Assembly: GCA_020740775.1 (NCBI GenBank)
Contig: JAHEWK010000012.1
Span: 1,736,001-1,800,000, forward strand
Length of the DNA: 64,000 nt
Direction: 5' to 3'
Source of the DNA: Ilyonectria destructans
Taxonomy: Eukaryota; Ascomycota; Sordariomycetes; Hypocreales; Nectriaceae
The position numbers and the translations under genes are program-made. The notes under the pieces are model-generated. The model ran no database searches, was not told the DNA's origin, and worked only from the letters and a program-made list of their open reading frames with translations. Shown piece by piece: positions 21,674-32,265 of this stretch (positions within the stretch are counted from its first letter, which is position 1; every line of letters begins with the position of its first letter).

Positions 21674-24665
21674 TCAGGGATAAGCCTCGTCTGAACCAAA
21701 ATCGAGGTAGTCGTTGAAATCCATAAACTGAAGCAGTGATGGCGGGAGAAACTCATTGGACTGACTTATGAAGGACAAAGGCCGGCTATTTAGACTTCCA
21801 GATCCTGCGACAGCTGGCTGGGACTGTTGCTGGCCTCCCATTGAATCGCCATGAGCAGAGGAGTTCGGCAGAGGGTCATATGTTTGTGCAGACCACGCAT
21901 TGAGTGGCATGTTGGGATAGCTTGGTTCTTTGAGAATTATGGTCTCGGGCACTCGCGGAGACGCTTGCCTCGGTATAGGTACAGTGACAGATTGCGTAGA
22001 TTGCGGCGTGAAGGCGTTGGTTCGCATGGCTGGAGCCTGCATCTTGACAGCTGGGGACCGGTCATCACAGGGTGTTTCTGGAGGTGCTGATTGCGGCAGA
22101 AGACTAGGTAAAACGTGGTCAAATGCGTCCCATACCGCCCGGTGAATTACTTCGGACAATCTCCTCTCCGAGAAATGAGGATTGTCTCGGAATTCTGGCA
22201 TCTCGTTGAGATTACGGGTTATGCTGCCTATAACCCGTGGAGGGATCTCCTTCCGGATGAACCGACGATGCTCAACTTGCATTTCGGGGGTGATTGAGAC
22301 TCCCAGGAGTTGCAAGTCGAAGTCTGTGCAATTGTTAGATCAATACATCTGCACTGTCGACAGGGTATCGGGTTTTGCTTACAAGGGGAGGGTATTTCGG
22401 TGTCCTGGACGTCAGGGAAGATGGTCTTGTACATGTACTCCCATTTTTCTTTCTGGGTGCCATTTCTCGCGCCTTTCCTTGACTTGAGCTTGCTGACAAT
22501 CGCGCCATCGATACCGAGTAGTCCTTCGGGACGGGAAATGACCTGGCAAGGATCGGCTTCACGGCGATGCTCCGTGAGCTCCGTTTCTTTTTTGAACGCT
22601 TGGAAGCATCTTTCGCAAGAAATGGGAAGTTTGTGTCTTCTGTAAATATGCTCCCTAGGGTTGTTAGCTCCAATCACTAGTATACTTGTGTGAGCGAGGA
22701 GGCGTGGGCTTACTTGACGCGGTGTACTTCAGAAAAACCCCTGTGACATCGTGGCCACTCCTTATCGGGGTGCCTTTTAGGAAACGGGCATGCGAAGCTC
22801 AATGCCATCTTTACCGCTCCTTCTTGTGCTAGATCATCGTTCGTCTTTTGGCGCTTATCCTGATCATCTCCGTTTCCTCTGTCGGAGCCACCTGGGCTCC
22901 ACTCATCGAACCCTCTCTTTCTCCCAGCACCATCCCGACCTGTCGAGCTAGAGCCGCTTGCAGCCCCAGAGTTGGCTCCAAAAGCGGAGTTGGGTGAGCC
23001 ACTTCCAGAGGGTTGTCCTGGGGAGCAGGATCTCACCCAGTCTGTGACTCTTGCCAGGACTAGTGACGTGATGTGGTCTTTGAGAGTGATTGTGGCGTGA
23101 AGAAGGCCGGGATCCAACGAAGTAGCAACAAAAGCTTCGTAAAATGACTCGTCTGTCTCATCTGTGACGTTTGACATTGACTCGTCGTCTTCACTCATAT
23201 CATGGCCTTCTGAATCGTCTGGGTCGGTCTCTGCGACAGAGGTAGCAGGAGTCAGGCCGGGTTGTCTCGACTCTGCCGACGTTGGTTGACTCAGCTCTGT
23301 CATTGTGTCTGTTCCAACACATGACCTCGTGTCTCGAGTCGAAGGGCGTCGAGGGATCGAGAGGAGTCTGTTGTCGCCTTTAGCCATCGAACTTTGGTAC
23401 GGTATCGGAACGTCGAGAATCGAGCAGCCGGCATCTGAGTTGCCCTCGTCGATGGTGCTTAGGGCAGGTTCTTGAGGAGTCTCCAGGTTGTCAGCGCAAA
23501 TATCAGGTCCCAGTGGCGAATGATCCTTCTTGAAGTTCATGATGTCGGGTATGTCGTCCTCAAATATTTCTGATATACGACTCGTCTTTGCACGATGTTG
23601 TTGAGCCATTCGTCCCGCATCAGTGATCTGGTCAGGGATGGAATGATTCAAACCAGCGGCCCACGAATCCACCGAGCGGGAAGGCCACGCGGTAACTGCT
23701 GGCGGTATCAGTGGAACAGGATGTGCATCCAGGTCTATCTCTGGAAGCGGTCCTGTCGAAAACCTGTTGGTGCTTGATATTGATGAACACGACGTGTTCT
23801 TTTTCCACAGCAACCGGGTCTGAGTGCTACTTCTGCCGATAGAGTCCCAGCTAGTCGCCGAGGACACTATAGATGATGGCCTGGTAAATACTGAGTCGAC
23901 GACAGATGGGGTCCTTTGGGCAGTGTCGTTGGAAAGCCTCCTTGGAGTCCTCGTGAGGAAGTCTGACTCAGACAGGGTGCCTGGGAAGTCGGCGTGACCG
24001 TCTTGCGGGGGGGCGGAGTTGGAGGTTCGCTTGAATTTTGCGGCCCATAAGGAGCGCTGTAAATAGAGGAACAGAACAATCAGCATATATAGTCGGCACG
24101 TATGACGCATAGTGAAGTGGCTTACAGGAATAGTGCTCAAATCCTGCTCAAGGGGTCGAGCGTTGGACACGGGACGAAATGGGGGGCCTGATCAAATTAA
24201 TATGGTTGGGCACCAAAGCCATAGAACAAACATACCTTGGTTATTTGGTTCCTCATTGTTTGCTTGCACTGCTGGCGTAGCGGATCTGCTGGCGGCGTCG
24301 TATTGGCTGCCCACACCGATGAGATCACCCAAGCCTGAGGAACCCGAAGTGCCTGGAAGCGGCGAGGATAAGCGATCCCATCTCTTGATTGTATACCCTC
24401 TCATCCGGTCAAGCCATTGGCGTGGCTTCTTGATGGACCCTTCGAGGTCCAGAGAAAACAAACTGTTGGTATTTGACGTAGGTTCGGTGTCGCGATACGT
24501 CGAGTCTCTCAACGGTCGTCGTTCAACAAGGGCAGAGTGTCGCATCATTCCTGTCACATCCGTAGCGTGGAACTCCGCGTGGCTCTCGTAACTCGGCACC
24601 GCATCGAGGTCGCGTGGTGGGTTGCTATCATCTAACGAAGGAAACCTAGGTGTGTAATCGGACAT
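21674..24665 (-). CDS. C2H2-type zinc-finger nuclear protein
   Basis: Exons 24236..24665, 24126..24187, 22714..24056, 22383..22654, 21674..22323; introns 47-69 bp; 918 aa. The start at 24665 (MSDYTPRFPS) is followed by a long Ser/Pro/Asp-rich disordered half. An acidic stretch (EGHDMSEDDESMSNV) lies near the middle. The DNA-binding part is FACPFPKRHPDKEW, then CHRGF, HRVKEHIYRRHKLPI, CERCFQAF and a final LTEHRREADPC: the paired, irregular C2H2 fingers of a fungal family in which an N-terminal CPF.K pseudo-finger precedes VHRVKEH. The intron at 22655..22713 falls exactly inside VK-EH and the phase rebuilds it. The C-terminus is Gln/Pro/Ser-rich. Probably a transcription regulator; targets unknown. 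It neighbours the nitrilase 3' end (tail to tail). Confidence 0.82.
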
Positions 24666-26518
24666 GGTGAAGCGGCGTGAGAAGGTTGAAGCAGCAACTG
24701 GGCGGATAGAAGACGACGGTTGCCTACCACCAGGTATAAAGAGATCCTTGGTATATGCCTGGGGCCAACGAGTCAACTTGAAAGGTTTGAAGAGGCTGAA
24801 GCACCGCTTTCCATTGTCTCTGAGTCGTCCACCCATGGACCGAGGTGGCTTCTCGCCGCATTGCGCGTCCGCCTGCCTTAGCTCTGGGCTTTTTGTTCGA
24901 GAGCCCCAAGCCGCAGTCTGGGCCGCCCGTTCGGAGCGCCTAGAGAAATCCATGACCAGAATGGGCCGTTTGCCTTTGGAGCGCGAGTTTGTGGACTCCC
25001 GAACCCGAGGTAGCACGCGGTCAAGACTCAATAGGGAAAACTATAAATACAATCGAAGAGTGTTGCGAGTAAATGGGAGCAAACTGGTTGAACCTGACGG
25101 TTGCATGCAGGAGAGAAACGGGGACAGGGTCAAGATTCGTGCATGCGGGAGATCTCTTGCGTCTCCTCTGCGCCGTGGTTCGCGCACCTATTAGGCTGGG
25201 GATTGCCTCTCTTCGCCGTGCTGCGCCTTTCGAATCTGCCTCGAATCTGCCTAGAATGCCTCGTTTGGCGAGAAGCTAGGCTGGATTGATCTGCGATAGG
25301 GGCGGTTGCGCGAGTGTGTGTGGGGGCGGTATTGCGCATTGCGCAAAACTGGAATGGGCAGAAACACCAGCGCGCACATCTCCATGTCGCAAGAGAGACG
25401 GAATGCGAGGGCAGCAAAATCGAGTTTACAAGATGGTATTGAAATGCCTTGTTCGCAACATCGACGCGCGAGAATTGTAGGTTGGCGGGTTAGTGAAGGA
25501 TAGCAGTATAAAAGCTCGGAGGAGGGAATGGACAATTTACATGTCAAAACATCTCAGTTCCAACACGGCCTAGAACAAACAATCCATCAGCTGTGACTTA
25601 TCACTTGATCTCCAAAAATATCTGCAACCGCCCTGTCTTATTCCCACTACCAACATGCCCACCCGGCCTTCCACCGCCTCCATGGCGCCCAACTGTGGCT
25701 CCTGTGCTTCAGTCTCCAGGTTCGTGTGATCCACGGCGCAGCGCCAATTGATCCTTGGTGCCAATTGCATGTAACTAACATTTGTGCAGCGGTGACGCAA
25801 ATGCAGTTCAAGCACCAGCGACTGGCCTACCACCATCCATGATGCGTTATTTTGGCGAGGCGCCCTCAGTTACAGCGCGCATTGCCATGGGAGGATGTCC
25901 TCCACCATCAACGAGACGGCGGTGAAACATGCAAATGCCCCCATGCACCAACACTTGGCTGGTCTTTCACCCGGTCAATCTGCACATCGGAACCAGAAAA
26001 AAAAAACTCAACTGTACACCTTCAGCACGTCTAATCGCTAGCGAAACGCTGACGGTTAGTCTCATGGCCTTTCCGGCTTATTTGAGACTGTTACGCGGCT
26101 GCTGCAGGTCAGCGGCCGTTGGACACACCGTCGCGAACACGGATCAGTCGGACGCCACTTGTCAGCTCGTCGATGGGACATGTGAACCTCCCAGACATGA
26201 CAGCTGAAAGCAACCGGCATCACAACAGCCATGCCAACAAATGAATCAAGGGAACGGAATAAGACGGAATGAAAGATAACAGTCCGCCATGTACATAAAC
26301 CATAATTCCCCCATAGCACTCACGTCTGTATCGGGCTTCCTCAAATGCCTTGTATTATTACTAGATTTTACGATACATTCTACTTCATCCTACTCCACTA
26401 AATCCTTCTTCACGCCGAGTCTCGATAGTGAGTTTGTAAGCAGCAACAATAAATGATAATCGAACGAGAATTAAGGAAATAAGCACCTATGCTGCCTCGT
26501 ATTCTCTAGCAGATGTTT
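24666..26518. other. Long intergenic region
   Basis: About 1.85 kb. The C2H2 frame stays open upstream of ATG 24665 to about 25031, so a longer N-terminus cannot be excluded. The rest holds no frame I can support. A run of nine A residues lies near 25999. Confidence 0.45.
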
Positions 26519-27696
26519 TTAGACATATTTGGCACAGATAAATTCCCCATGGAGGTCCATCACATCCCCAATTGTCGCATTGGGAATGACGCCCGCCATC
26601 CACAAAACATGGTCCAATGTGGTCTCATTTCCCGGATCGCCGCTGTAGCTCGTGAACTCTGTACCTGGGGCAAGGGGGGCGCTGATCTCGAGAAAGTAGT
26701 CCACAGGAATATTCCGACCGCCCATGTCCTCAAGGCGCGTTGAAAGGTCAGCCGACTACCACTCCCACCAGAGTCGATCGAGATTGGTTTGATGGAGGAA
26801 AAACAGAGGATCTTACGAGTTTTAGCTCTAATTTGACAGCCAATCTGCTGAGGGGATTTAGTGACTTACCGGAAGGGCTGGCAACTGCATCAGCCATTGT
26901 CTTCCCAACGCCAGAATGTCCGGGGGCGTGGATTGGACCGCTGTAGCAATCCATAGCTGTGGAGTAAGTGTCAAATGCAAAGCAATCGTCGATATTGGAT
27001 TGGTTCACGCTGACGAAAGCCTCTGGCTGAAGGATCGGGCAAGGCAATAATCCGAGTAATCCATAACGCCCCATTTGGATGCCAGATGCAGCGTGACATT
27101 TACAGATGGGCCATCGGCAACGCAGCCGTCATCACCGGATCCGTTTCCACCAAATCCAGTCTTGGGGTCAAACACCACAGATCCCGCCATATCATCTACG
27201 TCGAAAACTTCGTTCCAATATGGCTGATAGCCCTTATAGCCACACTCATTTCGTAGGAGCTCTTCGAGAAGGTGCACATACAGGCGATGCCAAGGAAGGA
27301 AAGCACCCTTGCGGATCATTAGCCTAGTCCAAGCTCCACGAACATCACTGATGCTTACAACGTTGTGTATATAGTTGGGCTGAACAAGATGAATATATAT
27401 GAGCTCATCCCACCCGTTCTTCGGTCCATGGAAACCCCCGACAGGGTCGGAAGACATGAGGCATAGTTCAGCTTCGATGTATGCTTTCTTTTCAGACTGT
27501 TTCATCTTGTGCCTATTTGGTACATGAATTGTCAGAATCCCCCACGGGTTTCCAACTGACGGTGGTTGGGCCTGAGAATAACATACCATGATTTCCGCCG
27601 TCTAGTTGTGCAGCTTCGAGTGTGCTTTGGCAGCGCGTATGTCGTAACAAGATGGAAAAGTGCAATGACGGAGATGATATTAATGAATCGAGCCAT
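26519..27696 (-). pseudogene. Secreted tyrosinase-like copper oxidase, inactivated
   Basis: The rebuilt exons are 27587..27696, 27359..27512, ~26880..27307 and 26519..26811. Exon 1 encodes a signal peptide (MARFINIISVIALFHLV) and the family's C..RRR.SW start; exon 2 SEKKAYIEAELCL; the CuA motif IHNV-GAFLPWHR is restored exactly over a 51-bp intron; then ECGYKGYQPYWNE and GPIHAPGHSGVG (first two CuB histidines). Three lesions follow. Two extra bases (27021-27022, AG) shift the frame between CLARSFSQ and AFVSVNQ. The CuB motif reads DPLFFLHQTNLD, with Gln (CAA, 26789-26791) where the third copper ligand His should be. WWEW is followed by TAG (26756-26758) where a Gln is usual. Beyond the stop the frame remains clean (NIPVDYFLEI...TTLDHVLW) to 26519. 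Tyrosinases oxidise phenols to quinones; this copy should make no active enzyme. Confidence 0.8.
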
Positions 27697-28717
27697 TTCG
27701 AAGACTGTATTAATATGGTATCAACTGGAGGAGTAATCAATGCTCGATTGAGAAGGAATAGACGGGAGTGAAGGGTAGCGACGGGATTGACTTGATTCAC
27801 TGTTCAAATCGAGGATAGATATCCTTTATAGTCCGCTGCAAGGAGCAACATGATGACATCTCAAAGTTCATCCCAAGACCTCGTATTGCTCGGCAACCAA
27901 AAATAAAATTACGCATTATCCCCGTCCCTAACGGTGGCTCGTATCACGATGCGGCCCTAGGTGTCCTTCGGGATTTAAAAACACTCCATACTCTCCGCAG
28001 ACAGCTACCGTTAGGTAGCGCCGGTACATAGATCTGAGTTTTTGATGTTAACCTACCTCTTGATTGAAGTTAAATATCTCTATTGAGATAACGGCACCAA
28101 GAAGAGATTGAGCTAATGTTTGATATGTCCAAATTATCTTTCCACGAGTCGCGTGGCAGATTTGCAATGACGATTCTAAAATTTCGAGATAAATAGGTGT
28201 TTGCTTTCACTAAGCTGCCGCCCCCTCGGAGACTAAAACTATGACTGATTATCCCTCTGCGACATGATGACGTGTATTGATTAGACCTGCTGAACTAGAG
28301 ATCATAAATGGTACAATAAGTGGGTAAAAGTAAAAACATACATTTCAATGTTTTCGGATGGGGCGGTCGACCTCTACTTACCGCTTAGTCAGAGTTACCT
28401 GTGAAGGCGAGTCCCGAATCGCCGAAATTTGGTGTCCGAGGACCCCAGTACGTGCAACCCCAAGCCGTTGAAGCCGAAAAACGTTGCAATCCAGCTGAAG
28501 AGATTAAATACGGGGTTAGGGATAATATTGCAACCCTTGCCGCATGTGAGTGGCGGTGGAAGAGCTCGTATGTATTCTCATGGCGAAAGTATAGTTGTGA
28601 TGTCTCAGATATCGGTTGCTGCAGGAGGCTCACAAGGACAACCACAACAGCTAATCGTGCATTCTCAAACTTGCGGTGCAAAATTTCCTCGCTAGGATGG
28701 CCTCCTGCTTAGCGCAT
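27697..28717. other. Intergenic region
   Basis: About 1 kb between the tyrosinase remnant and the repeat-flanked mobile element. No coding frame was recognised; it is AT-rich between about 28040 and 28380. Confidence 0.4.
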
Positions 28718-28783
28718 GGGATCTCCTGAACATCCCCTAAGCATCTCCTGAGCGAACCTGAGCGAGCCTAAGCATCCCCTGAG
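28718..28783. repeat. Degenerate short tandem repeat (CTRAGC-type units)
   Basis: A run of ~10-11-bp units built on CTGAGC/CTAAGC alternating with ATCCC/ATCTC. It is the pre-insertion site of the element at 28784..29849: the same unit type (TGAGCGAGCC) continues on the other side. Confidence 0.55.
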
Positions 28784-28837
28784 TGTAACGGGTCAGGCCC
28801 ACTTGGCTGGCGGCTCTGCCGCCAAGCCCGAATTCTT
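28784..28837 (+). repeat. Left inverted terminus of the element
   Basis: Matches the reverse complement of 29796..29849 base for base. The repeat contains its own inner GC-rich palindrome (GGCGG...CCGCC). Confidence 0.8.
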
Positions 28838-29080
28838 CTCCACAGCGCCATCGAGTTGATTCTCGAATCTTCTATATTAAAGAAGATATAACGCGTCTTC
28901 ACGCACCCAGTTTGTATTTAGATTCTTTCCTTTCTTCATCTTGAAAGTAAACAGCATAGGGACTAGTTAGTTGAATCAACTCACTAGAGGCCTTTCACAT
29001 ACTTTCAAGATCACTTCAGAAATCTGCTGAAGTCCAGAAGTCAACGACTCATCCCGAGTCCAGAAGTCAAAAAGTCAGCC

Positions 29081-29125
29081 GAAGCACCCGAAGCACCCAA
29101 AGCACCCGAAGCACCCGAAGCACCC
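29081..29125 (+). repeat. Five tandem 9-bp units (GAAGCACCC)
   Basis: Five consecutive units, the third reading AAAGCACCC, upstream of the Gag-like start codon inside the element. Confidence 0.85.
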
Positions 29126-29172
29126 GGAGTTAAGAAGTTAGAAGCACCAGAAGCCACAAGCGAAGAAGAATA

Positions 29173-29853
29173 ATGGACCACTCAGACGGCATGACTCAGG
29201 GGGAAACCACTAGCCAGTCGGCTAGCGTACTCGAGCAACTCTTGAGCGAAGTCAGGCTTATGCGGTCCGAGAATATGGCCCTAAGAGAGGCAAATGAGGA
29301 AACGAAATTGAAGCTGTTAGCACTGGAAACGTCCATCCAGTCTATACAGCCCACACCAGCGCCCACGCTGGCGCCAGAAGACAATAAGACAACCGCTGTT
29401 CCTGTCACTCCCAACACTACTACCAACCCTTCTATCACCGCCGATCCCGCCAATACGGTTATCACTTACAGTCCTCACCCGACCAAGCGCCCCAAGCTGC
29501 GAGATGTCCCGAAGTACAGTGGTGACAAGTCCCAGTGGCGTAGCTGGAAGTTGGAGACCGAAGGGAAGCTACGAGTCGACGGCGAAGCCCTCGGAGACGC
29601 AGAGGGCCACTTTATGTATGTCTTTATGAGCCTGGAAGGCAAGGCTAAAGACAATGTGACCACCTTTGTGGAGATGCAAATTGAGAAGAGGACGTTTAAT
29701 GTGGCTGAACTGCTCAACCGCCTTGAACTGTTGTACGGAGAGAAGGATCGTAAACAGAGAGCTACTCGCAACCTGCACTCGATTAAGCAAGGAGAAAGAA
29801 TTCGGGCTTGGCGGCAGAGCCGCCAGCCAAGTGGGCCTGACCCGTTACACTGA
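29173..29853 (+). CDS. Gag-like protein, truncated by the element's inverted end
   Basis: ATG 29173, 226 codons. The order is an N-terminal coiled-coil-like helix (VLEQLLSEVRLMRSENMALR), a Thr/Pro/Asn-rich linker, then a retrotransposon Gag core: KRPKLRDVPKYSG, SQWRSWKLE, FMYVFMSLEGKAKD, LLNRLELLYGEKDR and LHSIKQGER. In intact fungal Gag proteins the capsid domain and a zinc knuckle follow. Here the frame enters the right inverted terminus after GERI and stops 16 residues later, within the 3' target duplication. The protein, if made, is a capsid fragment of a Ty3/gypsy- or copia-type element; I cannot tell which. Confidence 0.65.
   Translation: MDHSDGMTQGETTSQSASVLEQLLSEVRLMRSENMALREANEETKLKLLALETSIQSIQPTPAPTLAPEDNKTTAVPVTPNTTTNPSITADPANTVITYSPHPTKRPKLRDVPKYSGDKSQWRSWKLETEGKLRVDGEALGDAEGHFMYVFMSLEGKAKDNVTTFVEMQIEKRTFNVAELLNRLELLYGEKDRKQRATRNLHSIKQGERIRAWRQSRQPSGPDPLH
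29796..29849 (-). repeat. Right inverted terminus of the element
   Basis: Reverse complement of 28784..28837. It also encodes the last residues of the Gag-like frame, so the two overlap. Confidence 0.8.
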
Positions 29854-29930
29854 GCGAGCCTGAGGAAGTCTACACAATGAGGGCGGGATTAATCGGAGCG
29901 CTGCCTACGCACAGACTACAGCTTGTATTA

Positions 29931-30030
29931 TATCAAGAGGTTAGGGTGCCCTAGTACACACATACCCAGAGGGGGACTAGAAGCTCAACAGTTAAAAAAA
30001 AAAAAAAAACACCAACAATAGGATCAACAA
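29931..30030 (+). repeat. Dispersed repeat, inverted copy near 56.4 kb
   Basis: From TATCAAGAGGTTAGGG through a run of 16 A to AATAATACA. The reverse complement recurs at about 56403..56499. The homology continues past the A-run, so this is not just two poly(A) tails. The end of the A-flanked part, TGTTGAGCTT on the opposite strand, resembles an LTR start. No coding content. Confidence 0.65.
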
Positions 30031-30221
30031 TAATACATATGTCTATTCACGTTGTTTGTGATCAAAAACCTCTCAAAAAGTCTCTAGTACTTTCTATCAT
30101 GCATAGGACCCCCAATGCCCTTCTCCATCATCTAAGTTCTATTCCACAAATTCGTCAAATGAGGCGGTCCCTAGAGACCGCAACATAGACCTCAAAAGAC
30201 ACTTAAAATATCCCGTCCATT

Positions 30222-30617
30222 TTATTTTGGACAAGCACCCCAGCTGCACTTAGGCTTGGTGACATAATTAACAGTGAGAATACCGTGGCTGTTGTCATTG
30301 TTGTCACCGCTCGGATAAAAGACCGGAATACTGCCGCATCTCGCGCAACCGTGGTCTTTCAGATCCCAGAGGAGCTCACTGATCTTTGTACCAGGCAGGC
30401 CACCAGTATTTTGCAGGAATGCACAGAGGTTGGCAGCACATACAATATGCTCCCCATTCTGATACCAGCGGCTGAGGTCGATGTAATTGGTCATGCTGAT
30501 TATATCGGTAAGCCAAGCCCCGCTTGTGCCGCAATTACCGCTGCCGTTGCAGTTGATGCCAGCAGCTACCTCTCCTGCAGCTAGGAGGGCGGTAGCGATA
30601 ATCGTGGTGATTTGCAT
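30222..30617 (-). CDS. KP4-like small secreted cysteine-rich protein
   Basis: 131 aa, single exon. The N-terminus is a signal peptide (MQITTIIATALLAAG, cleavage probably after AAG). The mature part has eight cysteines in four pairs (C.(5)..C near the start, C.(4)C, HGC..CGS, C.(4)C at the end) and the family landmarks GINC, an LCAFLQN stretch, HGCARCGSIPV and ILTVNYV. This is the pattern of KP4-like proteins, first known from a virus-encoded killer toxin of a smut fungus and found in many ascomycete genomes as secreted inhibitors of competing fungi or of plant root growth. The frame is intact, with no lesion visible. The neighbourhood is repeat-rich with no near coding neighbour, as is common for such genes. 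Function of this copy is not shown. Confidence 0.8.
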   Translation of the reverse strand: MQITTIIATALLAAGEVAAGINCNGSGNCGTSGAWLTDIISMTNYIDLSRWYQNGEHIVCAANLCAFLQNTGGLPGTKISELLWDLKDHGCARCGSIPVFYPSGDNNDNSHGILTVNYVTKPKCSWGACPK

Positions 30618-31262
30618 GCTACATTAGTGTTAGCAATGCTGATGTGGATGTGGAGACTCATATTGACCTGGTGTTTCTGGAAGTAGATGACTGTTGAGTG
30701 GCTGAGTTGAATGAGAAGAGTGAAGTGGGTGAGACGAGGACAAGTTAGTTCGTCGAGACAGACCCTTTATATATGACAGCCAGAGACAAAAATCGGATAC
30801 AATGCCTTATAGTGGAGTTGAGCTGAAAGTGCATATACGAGCTGTCCTCCAGGACTAGCAACCTTGCCGCAGAACGACAGGCCTTAGCCTTTTTTATCAC
30901 ATCCTACAGTCCGGAAAGACAAGTCTTGACGACCAATTGATCTCTATGGATCATTACATTGCAGGCCGATATTAACAGTGACCTTGTACTTGAAAACTAG
31001 CGGCGAAAAGGGGCAGCGATATTATGCGACCTGAGTACTACGCTATCATCATCTCAACAAAAGGGATGAGAGAAAGTTCAAGACTGTAAAGACTAAGATA
31101 TGCTGAGTTTATGTCATGCTAAGAGTTTTTAGTAATTACAGGTTTAAAGATGCTCTTATGATATCATTAAAATTTATCCAACTTAAATTTTCCCGAGTAC
31201 TGCAATTTAGGCATCGAATAATCTACTATCAGTTAATTGTTACAGAGTTAACAGAGAGCTGC
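30618..31262. other. Intergenic, AT-rich
   Basis: About 650 bp containing the promoter of the KP4-like gene. AT-rich from about 31000. No gene recognised. Confidence 0.4.
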
Positions 31263-31645
31263 AGCACCTCGGCGGCTCTATGTTCTGGAATCACAAAGGT
31301 TCCTCTAGTTTGAGTAGTGTCTCCTGCGGGATCCATTTTTCTATCACTGGAAGGTTCATAAAAATGGAAGGTGTTAACTTGGAAGGGCATTGGGTGGAAA
31401 GTATGATTGGATAGATGATGATTACGATGTGCTTATGTAAAGGCCCGCATTCGAGCACCTCGGCGGCGCTATATTCTGGAATCACAAAGGTTCCTTTAGT
31501 TTGAGTAATGTATCCTGTAAGGACCATTTTTCTATTACTGGAAGGTTCATAAAAATGGAAGGTCTTAAGTTAGAAGGGCATTAGGCAGAGAGTATGATTG
31601 GATGGATGGTGATTACGATATGCTTATATAAAGGCCTGCATTTGA
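31263..31645 (+). repeat. Tandem duplication, 191-bp period
   Basis: Two adjacent copies (31263..31453 and 31454..~31644), each beginning AGCACCTCGGCGG, with GGAATCACAAAGGTTCC and TTCATAAAAATGGAAGG at matching positions. Differences are mostly C/T and G/A. No conserved reading frame. Confidence 0.75.
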
Positions 31646-32265
31646 GCATACGACCCCAATTTCCGACCTCCCGACTTTTGTGGGTCTGCTGAGCTTTGCG
31701 GCTCCATAAAATTCCAACAATAACATGCAAGATAACCATGCGCTGCATCCAAGTATTCGCCGCACTTTCTTGACCGCTTCCAATAGCAGATATCATAGAA
31801 ACAACACAGCGCGGCATGAATAGAATTAATGGGTTTCTGTGGATGTCATAACAACTATCTGATATATTCTTACGTTATGGTCGGTCTTGCCGCATTATTC
31901 ATAGCGCCTTTCCCTGGTCGAGCCAACCTTCCTTAACCACTACCTCGCGACGTTTCCGTTACTCCTTGCACATCAATATCCACTTGATCGATCACTTACC
32001 TTGCTTCATCTACTATCATCACCCCTCTTCTCTGTATTCTGATTCCTCCTACTCTCTGGCGCTAGCTTAGTATCTCATTTGCCTGCTAAAGGTTTTAGAC
32101 CTCGGCCTTCAATAAAGCATTCTCGTGTAGAATCGCTATTTTTCCTTTTATAAGATACTTCAGGATAAAATAAAAGCTTCTTAGCTTTAGATGAAAAGTC
32201 TTATTCTCAGGGACATATGGCAGACTACCTCACTATTATAGTATTACCACCCAGTCTAATACTGT
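31646..32265. other. Intergenic, AT-rich
   Basis: No supported feature. Several short frames have non-protein-like composition. Confidence 0.4.

Larger units (their letters stand above)
28784..29849. mobile_element. 1,066-bp rearranged LTR-retroelement derivative with inverted termini
   Basis: The element starts TGTAACGGGTCAGG and ends CCTGACCCGTTACA. The outer 54 bp of both ends are perfect inverted copies, then continue with a 1-bp gap into GAGAA. It is flanked by the 5-bp direct repeat CTGAG (28779-28783 and 29850-29854). TG...CA ends and a 5-bp target duplication are what a retroviral-type integrase leaves. Inside are LTR-like sequence, a five-copy 9-bp repeat and a Gag-like frame that runs straight into the right inverted terminus. 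No protease, reverse transcriptase or integrase is present, so it would need enzymes supplied in trans. Confidence 0.78.

Noticed and set aside
24666..25031. Upstream extension of the C2H2 protein frame as coding
   Set aside because: The frame is open but basic and low in conserved-looking text, and ATG 24665 gives a typical start; kept only as a note.
27001..27060. Explaining the tyrosinase frame change by an intron
   Set aside because: A 47-bp GT...AG interval would remove the family-typical YCLAR segment; the 2-bp insertion is simpler and two other lesions exist anyway.
29081..29125. CRISPR-like array
   Set aside because: The 9-bp units are contiguous without spacers, and the genome is eukaryotic.
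28784..29849. DNA transposon (cut-and-paste) because of long terminal inverted repeats
   Set aside because: TG...CA ends, a 5-bp duplication and an internal Gag frame fit retroviral-type integration better, and no transposase is present.
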